The position numbers were made by a program, and so were the translations under genes. Below, piece by piece: positions 19,001-24,958 of a DNA stretch of 64,000 nucleotides (positions are counted from its first letter, which is position 1; the number at the start of each line of letters is the position of its first letter). Origin of the DNA: a virus; IMG/VR virus record IMGVR_UViG_3300021964_000041, positions 1-64,000 of that record; one strand, 5' to 3'. Below the pieces are notes generated by a model. The model saw nothing but the letters and a program-made list of their open reading frames with translations, did no database searches and was not told the origin of the DNA.

Positions 19001-20987
19001 CCTGCAAAATTCTCTGTCTTGTAACTTTATCTTTTACAAGTTGCCAGCCACTATAATATTTTTCGTCATTATAATCATAAACTAACCCACTGGCAGTATC
19101 AACAGTTGTCAATATATTATTTTCTTGGTATGTAAACTCGCTATCGTCCCAATTGAATTCAAATGTAATATCACCTACATTGTTGATATTTTGATAACTG
19201 ATTGGAAACCCTAGTACAGGATCGTTTGCTCCTACACCACGCTTATAACTTGCAATAGCATTACCTTGGAAGTTAGATGAAAAGTAATTTGTTGCGTTTG
19301 AAAAACTGTTTGCACTACTATCAAACAAGTCAAACAAAGGACTTTGATTTAATTCTGTTTTAACTTGTGCTTTAACCCACTCTGTACCATTGTAATAATA
19401 TGACACACCTTGGTTTACTGCACCGTCTGTGGCAACAACACTGTCGTTGACCAAAGGTGTGTATTTTTCAATTAGATGTAAACGTTCTTGTCCTTCATAT
19501 TCTACAAAATCAACTTCGTATACTTTACCTTTTACTGTGATATCTGGATCAGCATTAAAAATTACACGCATACCTTTACGTAAAAGAACTTCATCTACGT
19601 GGTATCCAAATGACCCTTCAACATCACTCATAGCATCTTTAGTATCTGTATCAATTAAATCAACATTACCAATACCTTTTTCACCAAAGTTAAACAGTTT
19701 AAGATTAGGGTTGAATTCTAAAATAGGTCTTACTGCTCTATTGTTTTCATCAAGTACAGGAGATGTATTATTATACTCTGCACTTAGTTCAATTACATCT
19801 TTATGAACCCATCTATTATATCTACTCCACGGGTTTTTATCTTTACTTGCACGATTAATTGTAATATATTCTGCTGTTAAAGGACTATTCTCAGTATCAT
19901 CATATGGTGTATCATCAAATGGGTCAACGTCAAATTCGTATTCAGCATTTTTAGCATATAGTTCAGGTGTATCTAATTCTGTTTCGTCAATTAGCGTAAT
20001 TCGATCGCCTACACCTTCAACATACCAATTCTTTTCTCTATACTTTGTAGGTAAAACATCGCCTACAAAATTAATTTTCATTCCGTTTGTAAGTTTTACA
20101 CCATTAGCACTTGTAAAGTTTGCTTTTCCAATAATTTCTTGTTCAACATCAATTGTTAAATCTTGAGAAGTGTCACGGATTTCTAAGGTACCTTGCATCG
20201 ATTGATGATACTGACAAGCATAAAATAATCTATCAGGTGCATTTACAGGAACAGTAAATGTAATAGTTCCACTTTCTGCACCATTATTTTCAACACCGTC
20301 ATTGTATTGATCGCCTATGCCGATTGTATTTGCTGTTTTGATGTAGAAAGGATGCCCTGTTGCATTAACTTTAAACTTGTATGTGCCACCTCTATATAAT
20401 ACAACTGTTGGATTTTCACTAAATCCGTTTGGTGTAAACACAAAACTATTTTGTCCGCTATTTGTAACTGAATATTCACTTTCAGTATTGCCAGGATTTC
20501 CTGAAACACTTACTGGATCTGGACCTTGTGAAAGCCAATAGTACTGTCTATAATTTACAAACTTGTCAAAATCAAACATCGGATTCCAAGCAAAATATTC
20601 TGCTTGAAATAGTTTGTCGTGGTTATCTGTTATGCCGCCAAAAAAATCTAATTGATTAATTAGGTCGTCATATGTACCTGTCCACTTGTTTGAATTATCA
20701 ACAGGATTTTTAGTTACTGCTGATGGAAGAAAGTTATATCTTCTTCTATTTGCAGTTGGTTCTGAAATGTAAACGTCTTTAGGTGATGCATTTTCAGTAT
20801 TCCTAGCACCAACAAATCCATTTAGCCTATCTAAATTACCTTTGCTGATTAAACTGTCAACTGTTGCACCAAAAAACTTTCTATTTGCTTCTGTACGAAA
20901 GTACATAGGTAACAAGTCGGCACTGTTTCTCAACTTGTCTTTGTTTTCTATGTTTACTGGTGTACCTTGTTTGTCGCTATATGCCAT
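7074..20987 (-). CDS. Giant multidomain baseplate wedge-slot protein (gp7 position)
   Basis: At 4637 residues (roughly 0.5 MDa) this gene fills 22% of the window and occupies the place of T4 gene 7 (1032 aa), between gp6 and the gp8 slot. Recognisable parts are listed in order. A wedge-like N-terminus contains LLPMYFRTEANRKFFG. A cupredoxin-like domain spans about 175-272, with H212, C258, H261 and M264 as possible metal ligands. Seven FG-GAP-like repeats lie at about 2095-2540 (e.g. FGYSVATSDQRVVVGAPG), consistent with a propeller. A YHYH domain lies near 3440 (IYHYHSDP, then GYAFDGFPIYGPYGY). Repeated short beta modules of the pattern VNG...DY...PPxxGDxI fill much of the C-terminal third. 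The frame is uninterrupted, with an SD (AGGAT) before the ATG. Wedge function is inferred from synteny; the extra domains suggest surface display. Confidence 0.85.
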   Translation of the reverse strand: MAYSDKQGTPVNIENKDKLRNSADLLPMYFRTEANRKFFGATVDSLISKGNLDRLNGFVGARNTENASPKDVYISEPTANRRRYNFLPSAVTKNPVDNSNKWTGTYDDLINQLDFFGGITDNHDKLFQAEYFAWNPMFDFDKFVNYRQYYWLSQGPDPVSVSGNPGNTESEYSVTNSGQNSFVFTPNGFSENPTVVLYRGGTYKFKVNATGHPFYIKTANTIGIGDQYNDGVENNGAESGTITFTVPVNAPDRLFYACQYHQSMQGTLEIRDTSQDLTIDVEQEIIGKANFTSANGVKLTNGMKINFVGDVLPTKYREKNWYVEGVGDRITLIDETELDTPELYAKNAEYEFDVDPFDDTPYDDTENSPLTAEYITINRASKDKNPWSRYNRWVHKDVIELSAEYNNTSPVLDENNRAVRPILEFNPNLKLFNFGEKGIGNVDLIDTDTKDAMSDVEGSFGYHVDEVLLRKGMRVIFNADPDITVKGKVYEVDFVEYEGQERLHLIEKYTPLVNDSVVATDGAVNQGVSYYYNGTEWVKAQVKTELNQSPLFDLFDSSANSFSNATNYFSSNFQGNAIASYKRGVGANDPVLGFPISYQNINNVGDITFEFNWDDSEFTYQENNILTTVDTASGLVYDYNDEKYYSGWQLVKDKVTRQRILQVFDLAQTADTVAVNCIKEPYKYDLDIIAEYNGVTYKETTDFEKIIDKNRASYQLKFKTPIEGGTRVTLKVLTDQKPNDNGFYEPPINLTNNGENNDLRTFTLGSVSDHFKTIFQSNTNIIGKSVGPNNARDVYNIHLDGSRYVKHKGSVLPAILFLIQEDLNFVNSMRKTGRDYNFFKDQFIEKAGKIERSENIASDVDKILYELSINKSSEAPYFYSDMAGFGKKVERLQFEVKNGTQNVFAINNAFDTTKVSDRAVYVYLNDVQLYLDTDYEFDAVDNTVTIKKTLSVGDIIKVNDYDTTGSVIPHTPTKLGLYPAFVPEIFVDNSYLTATKVIQGHDGSITKAFDDERDELILELEKRIYNNLKVKYNRDVFDILKQVPGKYRTNTFTANEFNKVLRTDFGYWKSLFDIDYETNNVTVDANPFSYNFNTMISVDDQRLPGYWRAIYKSYFDTDRPHTHPWEMLGITIKPTWWDEVYGQAPYTSGNKILWDDIERGLVRDPSGNKIYSDFARLGLSKNLPVDEYGDLIDPSKINIVKAIFVTEIKNDWKYGDEGPAETSWRKSSWYPFALQNAVALTKPAQYFGSQFDTNQNQITASGNVVYADTGKIFNLKEAKIKDLLFSNKRFLGLGYHVPMVEYLKSFSKDVKETFYDTLRNTSSNLTYKLGGFANKNRLRVLAESSNPNTADNSVFLPSENYQLTLRKSNPINSVRISGMIVEKTTKGFLIRGYDTLRPWFNIYKPKHGQNDIGINVGGTEAKFVIWSSEKFYGEKQIVEFGGKYFRVKTNHTSTETFDNDKFTSLGELPITGGAEVAKARSFENKVTEVSYGTVYARAQEVYDVILGYEHWLKEQGFVFDKYQRETLSIQDWDLSAKEFLYWTTQNWAEGSVIALSPFANNLEFEYKYATVDSVLNSFYEYSILSANGAPLEKESLSIVRGNGKFLLSTKGTQKGIFFAVLNLVQWEHIVVFDDKSQFGDVIYDQEAGYRQKRIKLVGFKTSEWDGDYVSPGFVFDEAVVEDYVQGRDYNLGDVVRFKSKYYSASKFLPATKTFNFSDWVFIGDKPVAELLPNLDYKASSYEDFYALESENFDQQTTELSQHLLGYQKRLYLDNLIRDDIAQYKFYTGFIKEKGTENALQKLNRLTIDGTSTDLSINENWALKIGSLGSGATTKEIELVLSEANNVENPQAYEFVNAKTPDADTNTLQLLSNELTLKPNGFDNNPWKNFDTSDEGVSLNTIQKIPTAGYARIEDVNHTVFNRRDILTDTTIPTLGEGASVWVAKDDNDTWNIYRLTANNARVIQTETDLVVIDDGLLELATDIPHGLKEGDTIVIRWFDSQVNGTHIVAEVNGLRKFKVATELTTITLAEDSATGTILNLESVRVNTPNEINNIKDIAEFSIGSKIWADDTGNGEWKVYEKTKAFVENQFTKIASDAKTYASSIAFGNQGRTIVVGNPGQTYEGSVLVLRRKLNSEIDTLEGASGFNIGPTFSDRWVGVNNNAGLGHSVSLSSTTNTLVAGAPFASSVRTETDPERPNFKYSANGATVSSFTKQGVVKLTTYNSLTNVYDNTYVIGSPKPANNEEFGYSVATSDQRVVVGAPGRATNTGAVYVYEKGTDWDYAEELLAPEYTEGDRFGEVLVATKDLGILIVSAKSKETIAEAGDSTVKNTGKVFVYYHDGTGYNLIQTIDETVVTSLGNNDLFGSSMGISNNGDTLVIGAPLGDVTEVNQGTVYVFERQTQGDSTVGYALKETIISPSIQNGEQFGHKIAVNPDGTSFAVSSASGSNDKTTTFDNKTTTFDAYSTNFIDNVTGTGSVYTFTKLGSDFVFGQKLSSNDLQTNDGFGSGLAYSTTSLYVGAPYFELEDSKTGMLFVYQKEATAGWNTLRQQGSLTDPFSIEKVLTYRTDTQTIVDFLEPYDPVKGKIPYIAETELTYKSERDPAIYTTSDQPLNVDPDTNWGATHVGETWWDLSTVRYTWYEQGDIEFRKNNWGTTFPGSRIDIYEWVESDISPEEWNNIADTTEGIAAGFSGATKYDDNTYVLKRVYDTATNNFVDRYYFWVRNAVILPQRFTTQIAVGLSEQIAIDTRKLPANEIASVILDPKNYGIKSIQLLDTNAFSVTNVKTSLSDLNVSLNIQYKTVKTDIPDHNSWLLLDEKQRDKIDNQILIKKLYDSLVGFDNSGNSVPDAQLPVQKKYGLAIRPRQSIFVDRLKALEVLITYTNNLLAKYRVVDEKDLSGLSASDPKPTLISGKYDVEVAEFSDINDIKTQDLKQATAEAVIVNGRVKSVNVINKGFGYTNAPDIEISGEGYGAKFKSTINADGEVTGIEVLKEGRNYTTGTIRIRAYKVLVTNDETAGNYWTMYEWNSASEQWSRTNTQTYDVTRFWNYKDYVVEGFDVDSIIDFKIAEPYLLKTIEPNVGELVEVTNVGDGNKIILRKVESNGTWNADYDIMYKAKSTIEFSTNIYDYSGLSFGFAGAENFDINLYDEQPTQETRIILENINNNIFVDDLKFAWNEFLFTAIRYAISEQTFTDWIFKTSLISVKNNLGGFTRKVNYNLDDPGDVEKYVKEIKPYSVTIKDMITSYQNREQSNIFGTDFDLPSRYNEETKKFEVLDETSELITSEPFNQWFENYKFSIDRIDIASAGSGYTQAPIVVISGGREDKPAITQTKPFRSIVTTDYDNQYVYINTTSVPDHFYNTTNVVAQNLVYQIPRFPSVPEVKVPTPLGAIGVAVNGVSIFNPSSAATERLGGVEYTVNAVYSHEELGIDDGSGHPQEDGIYHYHSDPKFMYNKDSEVHSPILGYAFDGFPIYGPYGYRATNDKTIVLVKSSYRLKTTPRADGSMPTGRYNEDYEYVEGLGDLDENNGRFVQTPEHPQGTYAYFIAVEADAEGELKEAYPYIVGPNYHGTPLLPNGNGTMPQSGNINATATAYISRNKLGKIVVNNPGAGYVSAPTVTITGGGDATEIAKAVAILENNKVRTSKTSLKFDRTSSKALIESQDYIDTYTSTSGQVRYKLTYVPTLDKRDFTISVNNETVFIENFDVSIQTLTDNTYKKQVGYVILKTLPKERSTVQITYKKNVGLMNAVDRINYFYNPTDGMPGKELSQLMTGIEYDGVKVQGLDFGVSVGWDGLPWFSHGWDTFSGDNTDYAFRADGNTNTFTLPYAPDNGDKLNVYFDGQRQDPTNTPTIVGDGDETEYTLNVTPAEGVLVVFRQEDSDGSTVPTDVNNLDTLISGGNFAYSTATGAKPEDISLDGDGFVTPDTSHAPEEVVPGQVFDALSMKVYNAPADGSPIIDITRHWGDGNETEFSFNKYPGTEDSILVTVGPSAPATKTSAYKVLDTDYTVDYANKKIILTTAPATDELVTITTLNVAGTNMLEKQEYVDQGDSTIEFILTSKYEDVKSAFVTVNGVVQEYEIYEDTDSGSAKIVLTNPPNDMSDAVTQITALSGLEKTFSQVKTDVFNIASNSGNEFYLSQVPDKIEPFHAMVVVELDGKRLRAPDTIYYVANGITLDYLVSQDPAYPAFSLALGELEVHRNGVRLEPIADYQFNTATNLITFYEGKLSSGDVIAITVLRNHDYEIRKNTTDDSTNAGYIRIINNSADDSTGLAEGQVLKVTSFTNHDANLMRKEVYAGNPGGTYTLSRKSVDVAYIWVELNNTPLIADADYKILDNGTTVYIDNRFSQKSTDRVVITSFSEDKNYDGVGFNVFQDMLNRNFYKRISKQDTTILTTKLLPGDKEIEVQDTSFFDTPSAEKRIPGVVIIGKERIEFYEIEGNKLKQITRGTLGTGIADEHLVNTQVFDFGPTQTMPYKDSVSVYEIIVRDGLPNGKSVHVLETINIASGANAHNQVEVYVGGRKLQKPTSSTNPITKHDASIAYDSNETNSTGVASDVVQEAEFTIEPVADSTAKGYYKLILRDEPENGTEIKVVQKQGHIWYTAGSSTASNGVTLQRAETPQATFLLERSSGLPVINIKE
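7085..7092 (-). promoter_or_regulatory. T4-type late promoter motif AATAAATA
   Basis: The motif lies inside the last codons of the giant wedge gene. It is followed by TT, the SD AAGGA and the ATG at 7070. With T4 spacing, transcription would start near 7079, giving a very short leader that still contains the SD. Confidence 0.55.
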
Positions 20988-20998
20988 TTATAATCCTA

Positions 20999-23900
20999 TT
21001 AGTAACCGCTAGATCCACTACTAGTAGTAGTTCCACTATTTGCAGTGGACACTGAAACTGTACCACTAGCATCTACAGAAGTAACAACGTTACCATCTGC
21101 CTTCAAATTATTTGCTGTAATTTGATCAATTATTTCTACGTTGTCAACTGATGCTGTACTAATAAAGATTTCATCTGCACGACATTTAATTTGATACAAA
21201 CTACCAAATGCTTGTGAACCGCTTCTCGGTACAATAACAAAGTTTGCTACATCTGGTGCAGTTTGCTGTTGTACAAAAGTTGCTAGTTCTGTAAAATAAA
21301 ATGTTTCGCCAAAGTCCCAATTATCAATAGCAAAGAAATCATTTACTGCTTGAATAATATTACTTTTAATTTCATTGTCACTTATTGTGCTTCCTGCACT
21401 TTTAACAACTTTGAATGTTGCTTGTAGTGTTGGGTCTGCATTAACTCCAAACAATGATCTGTAGTTTACAGCATGATATATAATTTCATCACTAATTGAT
21501 TTCACGCCGTTTAGTGTTCCATTAAGTTCAAGTCTTAGCGAAGCACTTGTAGGCTTAGTCGGTTCTGTACCGCCACTGTTTACAAAAATTCTATAATCTT
21601 CATCATATGCTCTTGTTAAAACATACATATCAATAATATTTGTTTTACCAGGATCAAGTCTTCTATCATTTTGTGCATTATGATTGTATTGGAATTTTAA
21701 TTCATCTCTGCCTGGTCTTGCAAAATAAGAAGTGTCTAAAGTAAGTGTACCACTTACACTATCAAATACTTTAACAACATCTTCTCTGCTATCATAGAAA
21801 TAAAATAACTGTCCTGTTTCGTAACCAACTAATGAACTTACATTTGCTTCTTTATCAAAAATTACAAACTTAGAACTATCAACTTTTGTTGTGGTTGTTA
21901 TACCGTTATCAATTGTGCTTTGGAAGAAAACAAATTTGTCTCTATAACCTCTACCGTCAACATTTGTTGGTTGAACAATTTTTACAAAACTATCCGGATC
22001 ATCAATCATGCCGTCATCGTCTGAATCATAAAAATTAACTCTTACTTTGTTTACTTCTTCAAATCCGTCATTGTTTAATACACTACCAATAATTTCCCAC
22101 TGATAATCTTTTTCTAAAATCTTATCTTCAACAGGATCTTCGTTTATTTTTAAAACCTTAACTTGATCTTTAATTACATTTCCAGTTTCGCTGTCGTATT
22201 TTTTAATACCTCTGTCAACGAAGAACTGAATTAACTGTTCGCTTTCGAATCTATAATCTAATCCTCTATAAGTGATTGTATATGTTTCACCGTCTGTTTC
22301 AAATAACACAAACCAACTCTTATCTAGTTTAGAACCTGTTGTATCACCTTGGCGTTCTAAACTAAAATCGTCTTTTGTGTTTAGGTTTGCGTTTACAACA
22401 ATTTTCCACTCTTTAGCATTTTGATCATAACGAATACCAAATGTCTTGTAGTTAAAAATTAAATCAACTAATTGTAATTCTAAATCACTTGGGAAGTTTG
22501 TTACAATATTAGGAACAATTAAACTTGGAACAGCAAGTGACGGAATGTTTTCGCTGAACACAATAGGACCAGTACCGTCATCTAAATTGCCTTGGCCGCC
22601 ATTTGAACCGTCACCACTTACTTGAACAACTTTTGCCCATATATAATTTAGACTGTTTTTAGTTTTTGTCGAAACTATTGTTCCGTCTGCTAAGAAGTAT
22701 TTTCCTTCTGGTGGCTCAAATTTTACTAAACTGTCAGGTCCAATAAACTTAAAATTATTTGTTGTAAATGTGCCTACTGTAATAGGTGAACCATTAATTG
22801 TATTTCTAAAGTATCCTGTACTATTTGTACTTGACTCAGTTGATCTTACCCAATCAATATTAATATCACTTGTTATAATTCTTGGAAACTTGTCATAATA
22901 AAATGCTTTGGTTGGCAAACTGTCAATAATAGGTTCAATAGTATTTCTAATTACACCCAAAATATCATTACGTGTTTGGAATGAAAAGTTAAAATCACTT
23001 TCATAAGGATTTTTATAAAGTATGCCATCATCTGCCATTAAATTAACAGAACTGTATTTTCCTGTAGGATCTTGAATTTCAAACTGTCTTGAAATTCCTG
23101 AACTAACTCTGTTTACTGATTTAATTTTAATTACATTATTACTTGCTGTTAAAGGATAAGAATTATAATCTTCTCCAGTAATCATTCTGTTTTGTGTATA
23201 AAAACTTTGTGGTGCATTTACTCTAATATCTGCTGTTGGCTCACTTGCACTTGCATTTGTTAAACTTGCTTCTAGTCCAAGTTGAACTGTAAGTGTATGT
23301 CCTTGACCATTCTTATTAAAGTAAGGAATAGTTAAAATGATATTTTGCATATCATTAGGTCTAATTGTATATGTTAATCCGTTTGACGTTCTGTAGTAAA
23401 CTCTAAAACTACCTAGCGGTAAGTCTCCAAAACTTCCGTCTGCAAAATTTAAACTAATCTGATCTTGGTCTCTAGTTGTGACATTGTACAATGTTCTAAT
23501 ATTTTTATTAACACTATTAAAAATTACATTGCTACCATATATGCTGTTTAACTTTGTCCATTCTGTAGTTGGAGCACCATTTCTATCAAGTTGCCATAAC
23601 CACACGTCAGTATTGTTAATGTTTGGAATATCAATATTAACAATTTCGTTTGGACTAGGATCAGTTACCGTAAACGGTGAACTTTGTAGTTCTCCTTGCC
23701 TAAAGTGGAAAAAGAATCCTGTATTAGGTGAACTGTTTCCTCTTTTATCATTTCTGTATAACATTCCAAGACGTCTTCCAGGAAAGGGTGATTCCTCCTG
23801 AATGGCACCATCTTCAATTCCGGCGCTAGTAACTTCAAATGTCATAGATCTACCAGTAACTGTTTTACTAAAAGTGTACAACGGTACATCAGTATTTTGT

Positions 23901-24472
23901 GTATTAACTTTATATTGTTCTGTTGTAATACCATCAATAACATCACTTTGATCTGGTTTACCAATTACAGTACTACCTTGCAAACTATTATTAATAATCA
24001 CTTGGAACTGTTCTAACCAGTTGCTGTTAGTATCATCATTCCAGTTAATAAATGTGTTTTCTAAACTATTACCTAAACTGTCTTGAACGTTGTCTGTTGT
24101 TTGTACACCGATTACTTTCAAAAGTCCATTACTTGGTACGTTACGAGTAGGATTATATCCTACAAGTCTTGCAAGACGTAAAACACTATCACGTCTTTCT
24201 GCTAATTCAATAAAATTTTCTCTGGCGTTTAAATCAAATCTGTAAGATAAACTTTGTCCTAAAAAGGCAATCATATCAATTAGTGCAAGGTATTCACTAG
24301 ATTCGATATAATCATTAAAATCTTCAGGATAATTCGCTCTTAGATAAGCGATCATAGTCCTACGTAGTGTAGGAAAATCATAAGAACTAAAATCAGCATT
24401 AGAAAAAGCCTTGTAAACCTTATCCCAATCTTGATTTGCTAACAACGAATTTTGTCTATCTGTACTTGCCAT
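20999..24472 (-). CDS. gp6: Baseplate wedge protein gp6 (baseplate J-like)
   Basis: This 1157-aa protein is longer than T4 gp6 (660 aa), as is common in marine relatives. The N-terminus (DWDKVYKAFSNADFSSYDF, TMIAYLRANYPEDFNDYIESS, LIDMIAFLGQSLSYRFDLNA, ENFIELAERRDSVLRLAR) is the characteristic gp6/baseplate J-like start. gp6 forms the ring that joins the wedges around the hub and changes shape on contraction. The C-terminal ~40 residues are Ser/Thr/Gly-rich, a likely flexible tail. The ATG is preceded by AATAAATA-TTGTT with no SD, so this gene appears to have its own late promoter and possibly a leaderless transcript. It follows gp25 as in T4-like baseplate clusters. Confidence 0.93.
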   Translation of the reverse strand: MASTDRQNSLLANQDWDKVYKAFSNADFSSYDFPTLRRTMIAYLRANYPEDFNDYIESSEYLALIDMIAFLGQSLSYRFDLNARENFIELAERRDSVLRLARLVGYNPTRNVPSNGLLKVIGVQTTDNVQDSLGNSLENTFINWNDDTNSNWLEQFQVIINNSLQGSTVIGKPDQSDVIDGITTEQYKVNTQNTDVPLYTFSKTVTGRSMTFEVTSAGIEDGAIQEESPFPGRRLGMLYRNDKRGNSSPNTGFFFHFRQGELQSSPFTVTDPSPNEIVNIDIPNINNTDVWLWQLDRNGAPTTEWTKLNSIYGSNVIFNSVNKNIRTLYNVTTRDQDQISLNFADGSFGDLPLGSFRVYYRTSNGLTYTIRPNDMQNIILTIPYFNKNGQGHTLTVQLGLEASLTNASASEPTADIRVNAPQSFYTQNRMITGEDYNSYPLTASNNVIKIKSVNRVSSGISRQFEIQDPTGKYSSVNLMADDGILYKNPYESDFNFSFQTRNDILGVIRNTIEPIIDSLPTKAFYYDKFPRIITSDINIDWVRSTESSTNSTGYFRNTINGSPITVGTFTTNNFKFIGPDSLVKFEPPEGKYFLADGTIVSTKTKNSLNYIWAKVVQVSGDGSNGGQGNLDDGTGPIVFSENIPSLAVPSLIVPNIVTNFPSDLELQLVDLIFNYKTFGIRYDQNAKEWKIVVNANLNTKDDFSLERQGDTTGSKLDKSWFVLFETDGETYTITYRGLDYRFESEQLIQFFVDRGIKKYDSETGNVIKDQVKVLKINEDPVEDKILEKDYQWEIIGSVLNNDGFEEVNKVRVNFYDSDDDGMIDDPDSFVKIVQPTNVDGRGYRDKFVFFQSTIDNGITTTTKVDSSKFVIFDKEANVSSLVGYETGQLFYFYDSREDVVKVFDSVSGTLTLDTSYFARPGRDELKFQYNHNAQNDRRLDPGKTNIIDMYVLTRAYDEDYRIFVNSGGTEPTKPTSASLRLELNGTLNGVKSISDEIIYHAVNYRSLFGVNADPTLQATFKVVKSAGSTISDNEIKSNIIQAVNDFFAIDNWDFGETFYFTELATFVQQQTAPDVANFVIVPRSGSQAFGSLYQIKCRADEIFISTASVDNVEIIDQITANNLKADGNVVTSVDASGTVSVSTANSGTTTSSGSSGY

Positions 24473-24477
24473 AACAA

Positions 24478-24485
24478 TATTTATT
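24478..24485 (-). promoter_or_regulatory. Late promoter motif AATAAATA, 5 nt before the gp6 ATG
   Basis: AATAAATA is followed by TTGTT and then the gp6 ATG at 24472. In T4 late promoters the 8-mer covers about -13 to -6, so the predicted start site is the A of the ATG. No SD exists between motif and start. Confidence 0.6.
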
Positions 24486-24510
24486 ACCCTTTTAATGTGC
24501 GTAGTTTATT

Positions 24511-24945
24511 TTATGCCAAAGCATTTGCTTTATCAAAAGTAAATTGCAATGCTTCTGAAACATCATACTGTTCATAGTACAAAACTGCTTGAATTTGCAA
24601 TCCGTACTCTTTTTCTACCAATGCTAAACTGTCAATACTAACCCTTGGATCACTATCAACTATTTCTCTAACATCTTGTAAAATTCTTTCTTTTAGGACA
24701 TCAGTAAACGGTTCAAACAGTGCGTCCCATATAATTGTACCAAATTGAGGTCTATAAATCTTTTCACCCTTACGTATGTTGAAATGATTAATCAAGTCCT
24801 GCTTAATTAATTCAATATCATATGACTGAAACGTGGGTGTTTCAGCGTTGACTGTACTAACTCCTCTATAAACATTCGATCGGCTATTTTGATTGCCTTT
24901 GTTGTTAGAATTAGGTTTAATTACAATGTCGGTATACTTTGCCAT
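24511..24945 (-). CDS. gp25: Baseplate wedge protein gp25
   Basis: This 144-aa protein belongs to the GPW/gp25 family (T4 gp25 is 132 aa). Diagnostic segments are YDIELIKQDLINHFNIRKGE, then the conserved YRPQFGTIIWDALFEPF, followed by the amphipathic stretch ILQDVREIVDSDPRVSIDSL. gp25 is a small wedge component that sits at the gp6/gp53 core and is structurally related to T6SS TssE. The residues before about 35 are a low-complexity Asn/Ser-rich extension. The start is set by CTTAAATA-GCAGT-ATG, a late-promoter motif exactly 5 nt upstream, and no SD is visible. The gene lies between gp5 and gp6. Confidence 0.93.
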   Translation of the reverse strand: MAKYTDIVIKPNSNNKGNQNSRSNVYRGVSTVNAETPTFQSYDIELIKQDLINHFNIRKGEKIYRPQFGTIIWDALFEPFTDVLKERILQDVREIVDSDPRVSIDSLALVEKEYGLQIQAVLYYEQYDVSEALQFTFDKANALA

Positions 24946-24950
24946 ACTGC

Positions 24951-24958
24951 TATTTAAG
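24951..24958 (-). promoter_or_regulatory. Late promoter motif CTTAAATA, 5 nt before the gp25 ATG
   Basis: CTTAAATA overlaps the last codons of gp5 and is followed by GCAGT and ATG (24945). The arrangement is the same as at gp6 and at 46335. Confidence 0.6.
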
